A stretch of DNA of 64,000 nt from Capitella teleta (taxonomy: Eukaryota > Annelida > Polychaeta > Capitellidae): NCBI GenBank assembly GCA_000328365.1, contig KB298168.1, forward strand, positions 15,803 through 79,802, written 5' to 3'. Numbering within the stretch: position 1 is the first letter of the stretch; the number at the start of each line of letters is the position of its first letter. The position numbers and the translations under genes were made by a program. Below, one piece after another: positions 47,601 through 58,922 of this stretch. The notes beneath the pieces were generated by a model. That model was not told the origin of the DNA, did not search any database, and saw only the letters and a list, made by a program, of their open reading frames with translations.

Positions 47601-50600
47601 TGTAACCTTCACGCACGACAATGTCGCTTCAATATGGAATTGTACAAACTGTCGGGCCGCAAGCACGGTGGCGTCTGCGTAAACTGCCGACACAATACCG
47701 AAGGCCGCAACTGCCACTACTGTAGGCAGGGTTATTATCGCGACCCTGCCAAGCCCCTGACCCACCGCAAAGTCTGTCGAGGTATGTAATCCAGTCTTTC
47801 TTTCTCTCTCTCTCTCCGTATACAGCATGCCAGTGTAACTTGCACGCGCGCCGATGCCGTTTCAATAAAGAGCTGTACTTGCTCTCGGGGCGAAGGGGTG
47901 GCGGGGTTTGCCTCAAGTGCCGACACAACACGGCTGGTCGTCACTGCCACTATTGCAAGGAGGGCTACTACCAGGACAAAACCAAACCAATCACGCATCG
48001 TAAAGTTTGCCAAGGTAGGACGATACATGCTTGAGATGATCAAGGGTCGGTCGGACGGGTGAGCGAGCACGTTGACTCAAGAGCATAATTTTGAAGCTAT
48101 TTGTATTTTAGAAATTGCATTTATGAGACAACAAGTACTGTAATTCTATTATAAGTTTATAACAGAATTTCATCGATGAGCAATCTTCGCCATGGAGTGT
48201 CCTGTAGCATGTGATTATGTGGGATTTTCCCTTTGAAGCACACGTTTGTGTTGTGAATGCGTATATATATATATAGATATATTTTTGCAGCATGTCCTTG
48301 ATATTTGTTTATAGATTACAAATATTTTTCAATACAACATGAGCATCAATTTGAATAATTCCTCAATTGCAATAAGTTAATTTCATATATATATTTTTTT
48401 AAAACCTCACAATTGTCTGATCTACGTGGTTCATATCTATCCGCGGTGGTCTTTACTCGTGAACACATCGGCACACAGCCTGGTATTTAGCTTGACCCAC
48501 CCGAGGGAAAAGTACGCAGGGTAGACTCTCGAAAGAACACATTACGATTGTATATTTGGTCTGAAATCTTCGTAAGCACTGCGAGGAGGCGATCTAGCAA
48601 ATATTGGTGTTATGAGCCACCCACGAGAGCCAAAGCGAAGAAGAAACAGTATGGCTGAATCAACAAGTAAATCAAAGACCTTTGAAGACGCCATTTTATA
48701 AAATGGAAGTTATTGCACGTGGTGAGAGCGAGCAAGACGGGTGCAACCGCCGTGTCTAAACAACTGCTGCGATTGGGTGTGCTTCTTCTGGGAAGCAGGT
48801 GTTGCTGTTATGATGAGTCCGACTAATTGTTCATCTGTCCATCAGACAATCGAAGCTCTTCAATGCTGTTCAGAAATGTTTATTTTCTTAGCTGCACACC
48901 ACCTCCTTCATCTCCTCTCTCTCTTCTTCCTTCTCCTTCCCTCTTCTCCTTTAAGGTCGATGTAGCTTTTTCGGATGCAATTGTATCATGGACATCGAGT
49001 CAACAGTGCACCACTCGAGAAAGGAAGTTGAACCCCCCCCCCTCCCGCGCAAAAATGGGCAATGAAGGAGGAGTATTTGTTGTCCCAAATGGTTCCATTG
49101 TGCTTGGTACTCAGCGCTAACTGCGAGTGGAATTGGCCTGAAGTATGGTCAGGGAGAAAAACGAGAAACTTCGCTGCCTGGCTATGTATTTCTGCCTTGT
49201 GATCAATCTCCATCGTCTGCCTCTCCGTGCTGTAACCTAATACAACCGTCTAAATGAGTTCCTTTGATAACTTCTTCGAATGAATCTCATCATTCTCCGC
49301 TTTTGAATAATTGGTTGATGAAATCTGGAATTGCTGACTAGAGTAGGAGATGCTCCACATGGAAGCATTTTTCGTCTTCTTTCTTCTTCAAGTTTTGGTG
49401 ATTGGAATTCTACACACGCAGGTCGAAAGATTTCATTTCTCGTCTTTCTTACCTCAGTGCGGACTAGTGACCCATTGTTATGTGATTGAAGAATACGAAT
49501 CCACCCAACCCGCTTAGCGCCCCTAAATCGTAACAATTCCAGCCTCAAAGCTACTGACAGTCCTGACAAATTGTTATAAACGCTCAACAGATGTGTGCAA
49601 CTGTAAACCACTCCCGGCTTCCCAAGTCTTTTGTAGCTAATAAACAGACGGTAGAGGGCTCGGCGGGGGAAGCAGACGAGTGGAGATGATCTATCTCGCA
49701 ACTCTCGATTTCAGTCTGTTCTGTTGGCAATCAAACTCACTTCGTCTTCACGGGTGCAATTCTGTTAGTAGCGAGCGATAATATACAGTGTTTATTGTTG
49801 AACGTCCGCCAGCTGCGAGCTAATTCGCGGCATCAACAAGCAGCCATGCGTCCCAGGAATGACCCTTGGTCTAAAGAACTGACCCTTGGCTGCCCGAAAA
49901 GTGTGACAATTCAAGAGGGGAGGAGTTGTTCTGGTCGCATGGTCATTCTGTAAAAGCTTCCTGACCCCGCGAACCGCCATAATAAAGGGCTGGCGTGTTT
50001 TAATCTCTCGTAAAACACACGTTAACACGAGTGGCCGCAGTGCAGTCATTTCTCAGCTGCTTGTTTTCGACATTTGCTAATTTCCTGCAAGGCACTGAGG
50101 CAGTGAGTCTTCAAGTTTTGCTTTGATTTGACGGCTTCTGTTTGCCGATATACCCGCAAAGAAACCTCATGGGTGGGGAAGAGGTGGAGGAGGGTGCCCT
50201 CCGCCTCACTGCAGATCGCTGCTCAAGCTCAGTGATCAAACTCGTACTTGCAATGTGCACAAAACTACGCTTGTTTGCTGCTTAGCTTGGGTATATACGC
50301 ATCCGATGTGGAACGAATGTTGTGCACTTGATTGGGGTTTCATCATCTCTGCTCTGTGCGACCACAGAAGCGTATCCATTCTCCTGCATATATTCCATTC
50401 CATCGTCCACTCACTGACACCAGTCACCCACTCGGAGAACTCGGGAGTTTGAGCTCACGTCAACTGGGAGTACTAGTCTAGTACTAGTAGCCTATATGCT
50501 GCATTGACGGATCGCGTATTGGATATTAGCGCGCGTTTTAGCAGATCAAAGGGTGACGCCCACTAAATACGGAGTCTCTCAGAACAACAACCCGCAGTTA

Positions 50601-53600
50601 TTACGGGAATTTCTGTGAAGAGATCCTATGATATAAAAAGAGTCTCTAGGCTCAGCAAGACTCAGCAATGCTCGGGCTGTGGTTCGGCTTCACTCGCGAA
50701 ACTGCTCTGCGTGTTGCCTTTTGGCTCGTCCAGAGCCGCTCTGTGCGTAGAGTGGTAGACACTCCGTAATTATACATTACGCAGCAAAGAGTTTAAAATC
50801 AGATATAGTTATACAGTTCTCAGTCATATTTATGATATTAAGCGCTACAGCCTGTAATTACATTCATGATCAGCCAAGCAGGGCTCATTTGGAGGGTGTA
50901 AGATAAAGGAAGTCTGCTTCGTCACTGCATCTTTGTGTTGCACCGGTGAACAGGGCAATGTGACCATCACTCAACGTCATAGAAAGTGGTAAGGGAGTAA
51001 ATATATTTAATGTACTCCGATTTGCCGCACACAAAAGCAGCTTTTAGAAGGTGTGCATTTGAGATGACATCAATTGCATGTTACGAGTCGATTGGGGGTC
51101 CCTCTCTCGAAGGCTCTGACGCGCTCAGCTCTCACGCTTCTCTGATTGATGGTTGGTTCCGGCATTCAGGTAACTTAATTAAGCGTGATCGGTTGCCATG
51201 GAGATGCGTCAATGGCTGCTGTGGAACGCCGCATCGAGAATCTTGTGTGTATTTACCCTGACACTTCACACCGTTCTCGTTCGCATTGAAGCAGGGCATT
51301 CTTCATCCCCATCTCCTAAGCAAATGTTGTCTCTCGCTCTGTGCTCGCTTCTCCTCCAACGCCATCAAATAATAAATGCTCACTTTCTATGTGCGAAAAT
51401 TAGTGTGCAAACACCTCCTCACACCCCATCACCTTGTAGCCATCCACCCAGGCATGGTGTCTTTTATGACTCTTTCTCTGCAGTCCTCCCTCCGGCGATG
51501 AAACCTTTTTCACGCTGACACAAATCGAAGTGAAACTCGGGACTAATTGTTCCTTTCATCGCAAGGTGTCCAGACAGAAATAGGACCTCTTTTTTAACAC
51601 CCTCTTTTTGGCTTTTCGCCCCGTGGAAAGAATAACACGACGAAAAGCGCCGCAACACAAAGAGTGAGACGAAAAGCGATGACAAATTACTCTGAAACGA
51701 TTCTATGGTTATCGAAATTGGACCGGCGTCAAAGTAAAACGGTTCTGCCAAACTTTTGATGGCTTTTTCAAGTACCCGTCCGCCGAAGACCTACCTGAGC
51801 GCAGCAACATAGACCCAGATGAAATCACTTGAAACAATATTTAGATACATTTCACGAGGTAAAGGCTCACTCTGTATTTAATGGCCGGCCTTAGTTTGTC
51901 CACTAATCTCCAAATATTTAGTCAGTCGGATACCTTTGGTAATAGGGCTTCTCTTCGAACCCTTTCAGTGCTACTTTTACCACAGCTGATTGTGCTGATT
52001 GGAATTGATTCAATTCAATTTGTTTTTTCGGTGTAAATGAAAACCTGTTGATATAGAACACTCAAATAAACGCTACATTCCATCACGGCGTTATTTGTAC
52101 GAACTGCGGGCATCAGACAATGTAACTTTAATTTATTTGCTTTAATTACACGCTTCAAATTTTGATTTTCTTTGCCTGGAATGTTTCCGTGGTCTGACCG
52201 TCCATTTATCGCCCACGCAGCTTGTGATTGTCACCCCGTTGGGGCCCTGGGGAAGACGTGCAACCAGACGACTGGACAATGTCCGTGCAAGGACGGCGTC
52301 ACGGGCGTGAACTGCAACAGGTGTACGAAAGGATACCAACAGAGCCGCTCTCACATCGCCCCGTGTGTCAGTGAGTATTACGTAACACAAAAATACACAC
52401 TTTCATCATAATAGAATTGTCATAAAATTTCATTTAGTTCTGGTTAAACGTGAAATTGAGCATGTCCGCATCTAACACCTGCATGGCATCATATGAAATT
52501 ACATCGATATTATACCAGCATGAACTGTCTGTCAATGGTATATTTAACTGCAGTAATCATTTGAATTGATTCCTTAATTTTATACAAGCACGTGCATATT
52601 GTGTAACACAGTTTGACTCTTCTAATCCAAGTAATCCAGCTTACCGGATGAAGCCGCACTCCGATCATATAGTTATTCCAATTCAACGATCTCTATATCT
52701 GACGATGCAATTCCGCAACTGAGATGGTCGGATGGACGGAAGTTGATTGTTTTACGTAACAACAGTGATTGCTTAGTAACTAAATTTAGTTTGTTGTATA
52801 ACTCCCAGAGAGTAAGAGGATCACGGTGTATTTCATCAAAACATTTTTTTTTTTCACGGATGAAATTTGTTGGGTATGTCGGATGAATATTTCGCATGCT
52901 TCATTGCATGTTCTATGATATATATGTTTTTGTCGAACCGCCCTCCCACTAACCGCGCTTAACAGCCAAACTCGATATACTGACCGCATGGAGTCTTAGT
53001 AAACACGTAAACAACAGTTGACCCGGAGTATGTATGTTGCAGAAACAACTAAGAGTGTCAATGATACGAGAAAGGAGACGGAAGATTTGTGGAATTCGGA
53101 TGAAAGTTAGTATTTGAGTGTGCAGGGGTGGAGGCACCGAGTATTCACTCGCTGTAAGGTGATGCTACCGGTGGTCGGGAATCGTGCCGTACTACGCGGA
53201 ATTATTATTTTCAAACTTTCCCTTTTTTGTGTACTTAATTATAGTAAATGTTGTTTGTTGTAGTATTGGATACTCCCAAGGCTGGTATGAAAATTGGTTT
53301 CATAAAAAGAAGTTCGAATAATAATGTTTGACAAATAGCCACACGATTACAACTGTTGACGAGTATACAATGCGATAATATTGGATCGGCGCTAATGTCA
53401 CGAGCCTCGCTTTCAATCAGAAGCGTAGAATTTCAAGTACAATTAAGTGACCAGTAATGAGCATGCCAAGCGCTTATTTGGACGACATTGCCTTTCATTG
53501 CAATGCATATGATTTGCATCTCATTTGCATATTGTCCCCTCATTAGCATGTGGGTCTTGAGAAGCACTTGAAATTTGGAGAACCATGCCTCTTATGTGCC

Positions 53601-56451
53601 CTTTACCTCTAGCAGAGCGCATTTTATTGCTTGCTAAATGACCCTCCTTTCACAATGGCTGCTTGTTCCGCCATCTTGGCTCCTCGAGTGTCGAGGCGGT
53701 TAGATCACAAGGGGCGAAATTGCAAGAGGCTTCTGCCGCGGACACCTGAGCCATTACCTTTCAATCTTTCAATCTGATTCCCAATAAAACTACCACCACC
53801 ATCCCTCTCCCCTCAATATAAATCCACGAAATTCCCACGCATTTCTCTCTACCATTTTCTCTTTTTTCTTGGAATTTCAGAAGTTCCTAAGCGACCAGGA
53901 TCTGGCGGCTCAGCTCACAATGCCGGTAAGTTTGCTCCTGTCAATCAAAATTGTGCTAAACAATTTCTGATTTATAAACATTGCAAAATCTTCGGAATAT
54001 CCTCGGCTATATGTATGTATAGTCTCTTTGAAGACAAATATTACATTATAGTCTTTATTATACATAGTTTAAACATGTTTGATTTGCATGATTCAATTGT
54101 GAACATTTTATCTTACTCGAATAACAGCGCCATCACCTGATTGTAAGTCCTTCAAGAACAATTCTTAGTTTTTTTAGTTTTCTGCATGCTATCTCTCTTT
54201 AATATTGTTTATTGCTGGTGGTCTGTGGTAAATACTGGTGACTCTGTACGAAGTCAACTGCTATTTGGTCAAGGGATGTGTAAGCTAATTTAGTGATGTC
54301 ATGCTTTAGATAATTTTCAAATGTTGATTTTGATGTTCGGTGTTGGAATTGAGTTTTAGTTTAAAACAAGAATATTATCCTCGTTAATCCGACAGTGCCG
54401 GTTTCCACGGCATTATTAATGTTAACATTTAAAAATCAAAACTTTAAAAAAACTTCACCTTTATCGACAATTTTATCCTGATCAAGTTATGACGTTTTGG
54501 TAAATGGCTTTATTATATCTCTGATTCTTATATACCAGTAATGCCATTTTTTTGTCATAATTTTTAATATTTTCAGTTTTATTCGCCGTGTATTTTACTA
54601 ATTTCACTCTGATTTTAGCCTTTAGAGCATCATTGTTATGGATATTACGCTTTAAAATAATTTTATTATTTATTTATTATAAACAAAAGATGTCGGATCA
54701 CATGCCAGACGGTACTAGAACTAACATCATTGCAATCTTCAATCAAAACCGGATTGCATTAAAACTAAACTACAAGATCGAGGTCGGATTGACGAGGCCT
54801 GACTGTACTATGACGTCACCATGTTGTACACATCTGTCTGCACCGCGTTGACCTCTTGAACTGCCCGCTGTCCACTAATTAAAGGTCATAGAGTCCACTT
54901 TGCATGCTAATTGCTCCCAATTAGGTCCACTTCGTTGCACTTAATATCAGCTTGCATATTCACTAATTGCTTCATGCATATTCATGTTAACATCTTGCAC
55001 AGAAGATCAATGAAATCAACTCTTTATTCACAGCTTGTGGGAAGTGCAAAAGCGACGCAAAGAAAGTGGACATCGAGAAATATTGCAGGCGAGACTTTGG
55101 TGAGTTTTCTATAAAATTATTATTACATGTAATTCCACGGCATCCGTCACCATGGCAACACGCGACCCTCACACTTATTCATTTCGTGATCTGAGACGAA
55201 GCGGCGCAAAACTGACGATGACAGCCGATATGATCAATGTTCTCTCGAGGCTCCCCCTAGCCATGCATCCACGACACACTCACTTTTATTTTTTCGGTTT
55301 GAGAGATTGTTTGGGAGCTTCAAAGATTGTTGATGTTGCTCAGTTAGCTGAATATTCACACCCCTTGGGCGTCCATCGTCAGTGCGCTAAGCCAGGTCGC
55401 CTCGCGGCGTTTCACCGCCAGCGGCAAAAGCCCCTTTGCTGCTGCTGCTGCTAACCAAAGAACCTTCTTTGTGCTAACTAAGAGTGTATACGGCATGCGT
55501 CGTCCTTCCTCTCTGCCGTGGCGTGTGGCGCTTGCTGCTGTCTCTAATGCTATTAGCAAACCCCACAGCGTCCCAAACACTCGCGATCCAATCAGAAAAA
55601 CGCCGCCATTTGCCGGGATTTCGCACATAATTGAGGCACGGGGCGATGGCCCCCGGAAGTGGACCGCTAACTGTGCATCGGGGCGCCATTTCGTAAATCG
55701 GAGGAAGCAGGAATTGTTGAGGCTGTTAGGGGACACTTGGGTGGAATTATCGCAATTAGAGTTTCAAGTGGTGCTCCGAGTGCGTCTTATCCTCACGCCT
55801 GATTCATGTCATTTTGAAGTAACGCAATGTGTTATACATCCTCGGTTCGTATAAACGGAGTCAATCAAGTCTTGTAAACTTCTGTGATCGCCTGGTAAAC
55901 GAATCTTTTGTTTGAGTCAGTTCGTACTGCGGTTTTCTCCTCCGTCGTTGCTCTTGGCAACGACATGTAATGTTGGTTGAAATCTGGTTCATTTGATACA
56001 AATTGGTGCAAATTCCTCGTGAGTGTTTGAAGTTTTAATATCTTCTGATGGCATTTGCACACATTCTTCATGGTTCACCACAAGCATCTGCTGATTTTAA
56101 CAGTTGTACTTTTTTGTTTCCTCAGCTGTTCAAGTTCAGATCACGAGCAGAGAGACGGTTGGCGACTGGGCCAAGTTCACGGTCGACGTCAGGAACATCT
56201 TCAAGAAACAGGGCGGAGCAAGCAGATTGCGCCGAGGAGAGACGCACATCTGGGTCAAAATGGCTGACCTACTTTGTAAATGTCCCAAGGTTAGGCTACA
56301 CCGGATGTACCTCATCCTGAGCCGGGATCTGAGGGATCAGAGGCGTCCGGGATTCGTTCTGGATCGCAAGAGCATCGTCATCCCATGGAAGGACGAGTGG
56401 CAGCGAAGGTTGCGACGCTTCAAACAACACGATGACAGAGGAGACTGCTGA
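44666..56451 (+). CDS. Netrin (netrin-1 type), with duplicated LE2 exon; 603 residues with one LE2
   Basis: Exons: 44666-45701, 47593-47781 (2A) or 47826-48014 (2B), 52221-52370, 53881-53925, 55034-55099, 56126-56451. Every junction is phase 1 and either LE2 exon fits alone (603 residues; human NTN1 604). Netrins are secreted laminin-like guidance cues for DCC and UNC5 receptors. Exon 1 gives the signal peptide ([20 protein letters not shown]), the laminin N-terminal domain (about 25-288) and LE1 ([10 protein letters not shown] to NECV). LE2 is residues 346-408, LE3 409-458 ([20 protein letters not shown]), a short linker 459-473 and the basic NTR domain to the end ([30 protein letters not shown]). 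The start is ATG 44666, not the upstream in-frame TTG. Reading on past 45701 is intron. Poly(A) signal at 56935. Confidence 0.97.
47593..47781 (+). CDS. Netrin exon 2A: LE2 domain, first copy
   Basis: 63 codons beginning at [19 protein letters not shown] and ending THRKVCR, with all eight LE cysteines. Flanked by TTACAG and GTATGT. The upstream polypyrimidine tract is weak (TGTATGTTTGTGTGTATTC). It resembles human netrin-1 LE2 most in [12 protein letters not shown]. Confidence 0.93.
47826..48014 (+). CDS. Netrin exon 2B: LE2 domain, second copy
   Basis: Also exactly 63 codons, [19 protein letters not shown] to THRKVCQ, all eight cysteines kept, about 73% identical to copy 2A (17 differences, many changing charge). 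Preceded by a strong polypyrimidine tract and ATACAG, followed by GTAGGA. It resembles human LE2 most in [21 protein letters not shown] and KPITHRK. Confidence 0.93.
48015..52220. other. Netrin intron between LE2 and LE3 exons (about 4.2 kb)
   Basis: No further LE-like exon was found. It contains an X-box-like GTTGCCATGG at 51192, scattered GC-richer blocks (49800-50080, 50620-50760, 51560-51800) and no obvious mobile element. Possible regulatory DNA. Confidence 0.5.
51192..51201 (+). promoter_or_regulatory. X-box-like GTTGCCATGG in a netrin intron
   Basis: One of four exact copies of this decamer within 15 kb (also 42782, 55150 reverse strand, 57233). Confidence 0.35.
54128..54142 (+). CDS. 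Candidate 15-nt netrin microexon
   Basis: AATAACAG, then CGCCATCACCTGATT, then GTAAGT: consensus splice sites around 15 bases that keep the phase-1 frame and would add A-P-S-P-D in the linker between LE3 and the NTR domain. Human netrin-1 has a longer acidic/Pro linker here. The acceptor has only a weak polypyrimidine tract. No expression evidence. Confidence 0.3.
55140..55860. other. GC-rich block inside the last netrin intron
   Basis: About 0.7 kb of clearly higher GC than its surroundings, without coding signals. It includes CCATGGCAAC (55150), a short CTG run (55437-55453) and many palindromic CG-containing words. Candidate enhancer or unmethylated island. Confidence 0.35.
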
Positions 56452-58922
56452 GCATCCCTCTCACCAGCGTCCCAACTGGCAGAAAACTTGGCGCCCTGCC
56501 AATATATCCCATGATGCATTCTTCTGCGACGAGGAATGCGAAAGTTTTCTGTGTTCGTCATGAATGTTCTGGATGGCGTAGATCCAGGGCATGCTAATGA
56601 GTTATGGATGCCGAACACGATAGCCTCATTTCTACCAGATCTCACTTGCAGACTCTTAAAGAAAAGTGTGTACCACTAAGAATATTTCATTTCTGTGCAC
56701 TGTACATACTACGTATTATGGAGAGGTCGTTGTATCTTGTTGTTGAAAGTATACTCGTTTATTTTCTGGTATTTTCGTAGAATGTTGTAAGCTTCTTTAT
56801 TTATTTAACTAACTATGATATTTCGTTGAATTCACTTTTTTCTCTCTCACTTTTTGTATATAATTGTATGTTTTGAAACACCGCAGGCATGCTTCAACAT
56901 TCTATAATAATTAGCTCGTGTTTTAACTTTGAAAAATAAAATTACTCTTTAACAATGTATCTAATAGATCCATGAATTAATTAAATTAATATCAAATTTC
57001 AACTAAGAGAAAAATCAGTTCTGTTCAAAAGTGTGAGTTAATTATTTTTTATTATTGTTATAACAAAATATATATGTACAGATAGTGAAATTGAGGCATT
57101 TCTATTTTCATTTTCGCACAACAAAAGAATTCTGCATGTCTAATGAAGACACCGAATTTTCTTTTCATAAAATACATGACTTTATTTAGAAAAAAAATCA
57201 TAAAAATTCGTTCGCTTTCTTAGAGGCTAATAGTTGCCATGGTGATGAAATGATGCCAAGAATGAGATGGAGTCTGAAAGAAAAAGAGTAAAATTGAACA
57301 ATTATTCCGAGTGGTTCAAGTTGCACGTACAATCGCATATACAGTCAGACATCATGAGAAACAGAAAAGAAACAGGGAACCTCAGATAGCAGAGAACGAG
57401 ACCAATCCATCGAAACCGACAGGTCATCGCACAGTTCTAAGCAGACATCCGGGCAATTGGACGAGATCATTGCAATGACCCAATTAACACCACAGACAGA
57501 CACAGCTGCTCTTCATCCGAATTCTTTGTGCTCCTCCGCGACGCTAATGAATTGCGCCGGGTGTGAGGTGCATTCGGCCCATTCCTCTCAGCCAGCACTC
57601 GGCAAAACACACTGCGCATGCGTCGGAAATTCCGCTAATCCAGAGAAACATTTCGAATTTCGAGACAGGCGAGCAGAACAGTCACGAATAAAAGTTATTC
57701 ACTACGACAGAAGGTGTCCAACACTTTAGTGGGATGTGCTTCAACGATGTCGTGAAAACAGCCACGGTCTATTCTTCCGATGCATTCATCGTGAAATAAG
57801 CAGCTGAGTGAGTGGGGTCAACAGTCAGCTAACACCGATGGACGCGTTCAAATTCGGAAGTTTAAACAACCTTTCATTCGTAGGAGTACTCCGTATTCAG
57901 TTTTACGTGCAATAAATAGTCCCAAATGTGGGGTGTTTGGGGAATCATATAATTCTTGCATCCAATGATAGCAGTTGATTAAACTTTACTTTATAATTGT
58001 ATGTAATGCAAGTGCCAATAGATATCATGTGAGTGCGTCAGGATTGGGTTTCATGGCTCCACACATCCCATGGATACGGGCGCCATTATAAAAGCCCGGG
58101 ACCTGGGTTTCCCCAAACTCTTTTTGATAAATGCCATGGATTTTTATTTTTTTTCTGCCTACCACCATTAACAATAGTACACAATACCAAACATAGCTCC
58201 ATGGCGAAAGGAAATCGAATCGAATCGAAATTAAAAAGCGAGACTTTGGCCAAAATAGGCCATGTCGACAGTAAGGATTAGTAATATCCGTGGTATATGC
58301 ACGAATAATCCACGGGTTTATCCATCGACAATTGGACCCCGCCGGTGGTGGCGCAATACAAGACACGCCCATTATGTACTAGCATGCATTAACCGTGTTT
58401 CGAAACCAAAAAGCTGTTGAAAGCATTAGAGAAAGAATTAAAAAGGTCGCAGGCACCGCTGAAATATTAGCAATTGCTGCCAAGGGCCATCAGCACTGCA
58501 GCTAGGCAAAGGGCAAAGTGAAGACGATCAGAGCGAGCGGCATAACTCATTCGCGATCTGAGCAGGCAACAGATGCAGATGTGATCATCATCTCGCTACA
58601 AATGGATCCGCCATCCGTGCCAACACACAAGCCTTCATTCACACAAACACCGAAGCAATGCATCAAAATGACAACGCTCAACATAACATCATTTCATAAT
58701 AATATTCAACAAATTTTCAAAGTACTTTTACATTTAACTTTAATTTTTAAAAAAGTGAAAAATCGCTTTTAAATTGTGAAATATTAACTCTATGATCTTG
58801 TGTAGTGGGGTTTAACTCTGGAAGAACAGTGTGTATGTGCGATAAGAGATAGCATATATATATGACAAAATATATAACAAAGAAAAATATATCGCGAAAC
58901 TCACATTGTATGTTGGAATGAT
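56452..58922. other. Netrin 3' UTR and netrin-STX8 convergent intergenic DNA
   Basis: Netrin poly(A) signal at 56935-56940. GTTGCCATGG at 57233. GC-richer block 57470-57690 with CTAATGAATTG (homeodomain-type) and CTGCGCATGCGT (NRF1-like). A minus-strand 115-codon frame at 58025-58372 has no known motif. Confidence 0.5.

Noticed and set aside
58025-58372. 115-codon minus-strand frame between netrin and STX8
   Set aside because: No motif, no splice context and not linked to STX8, whose stop is at 58923.
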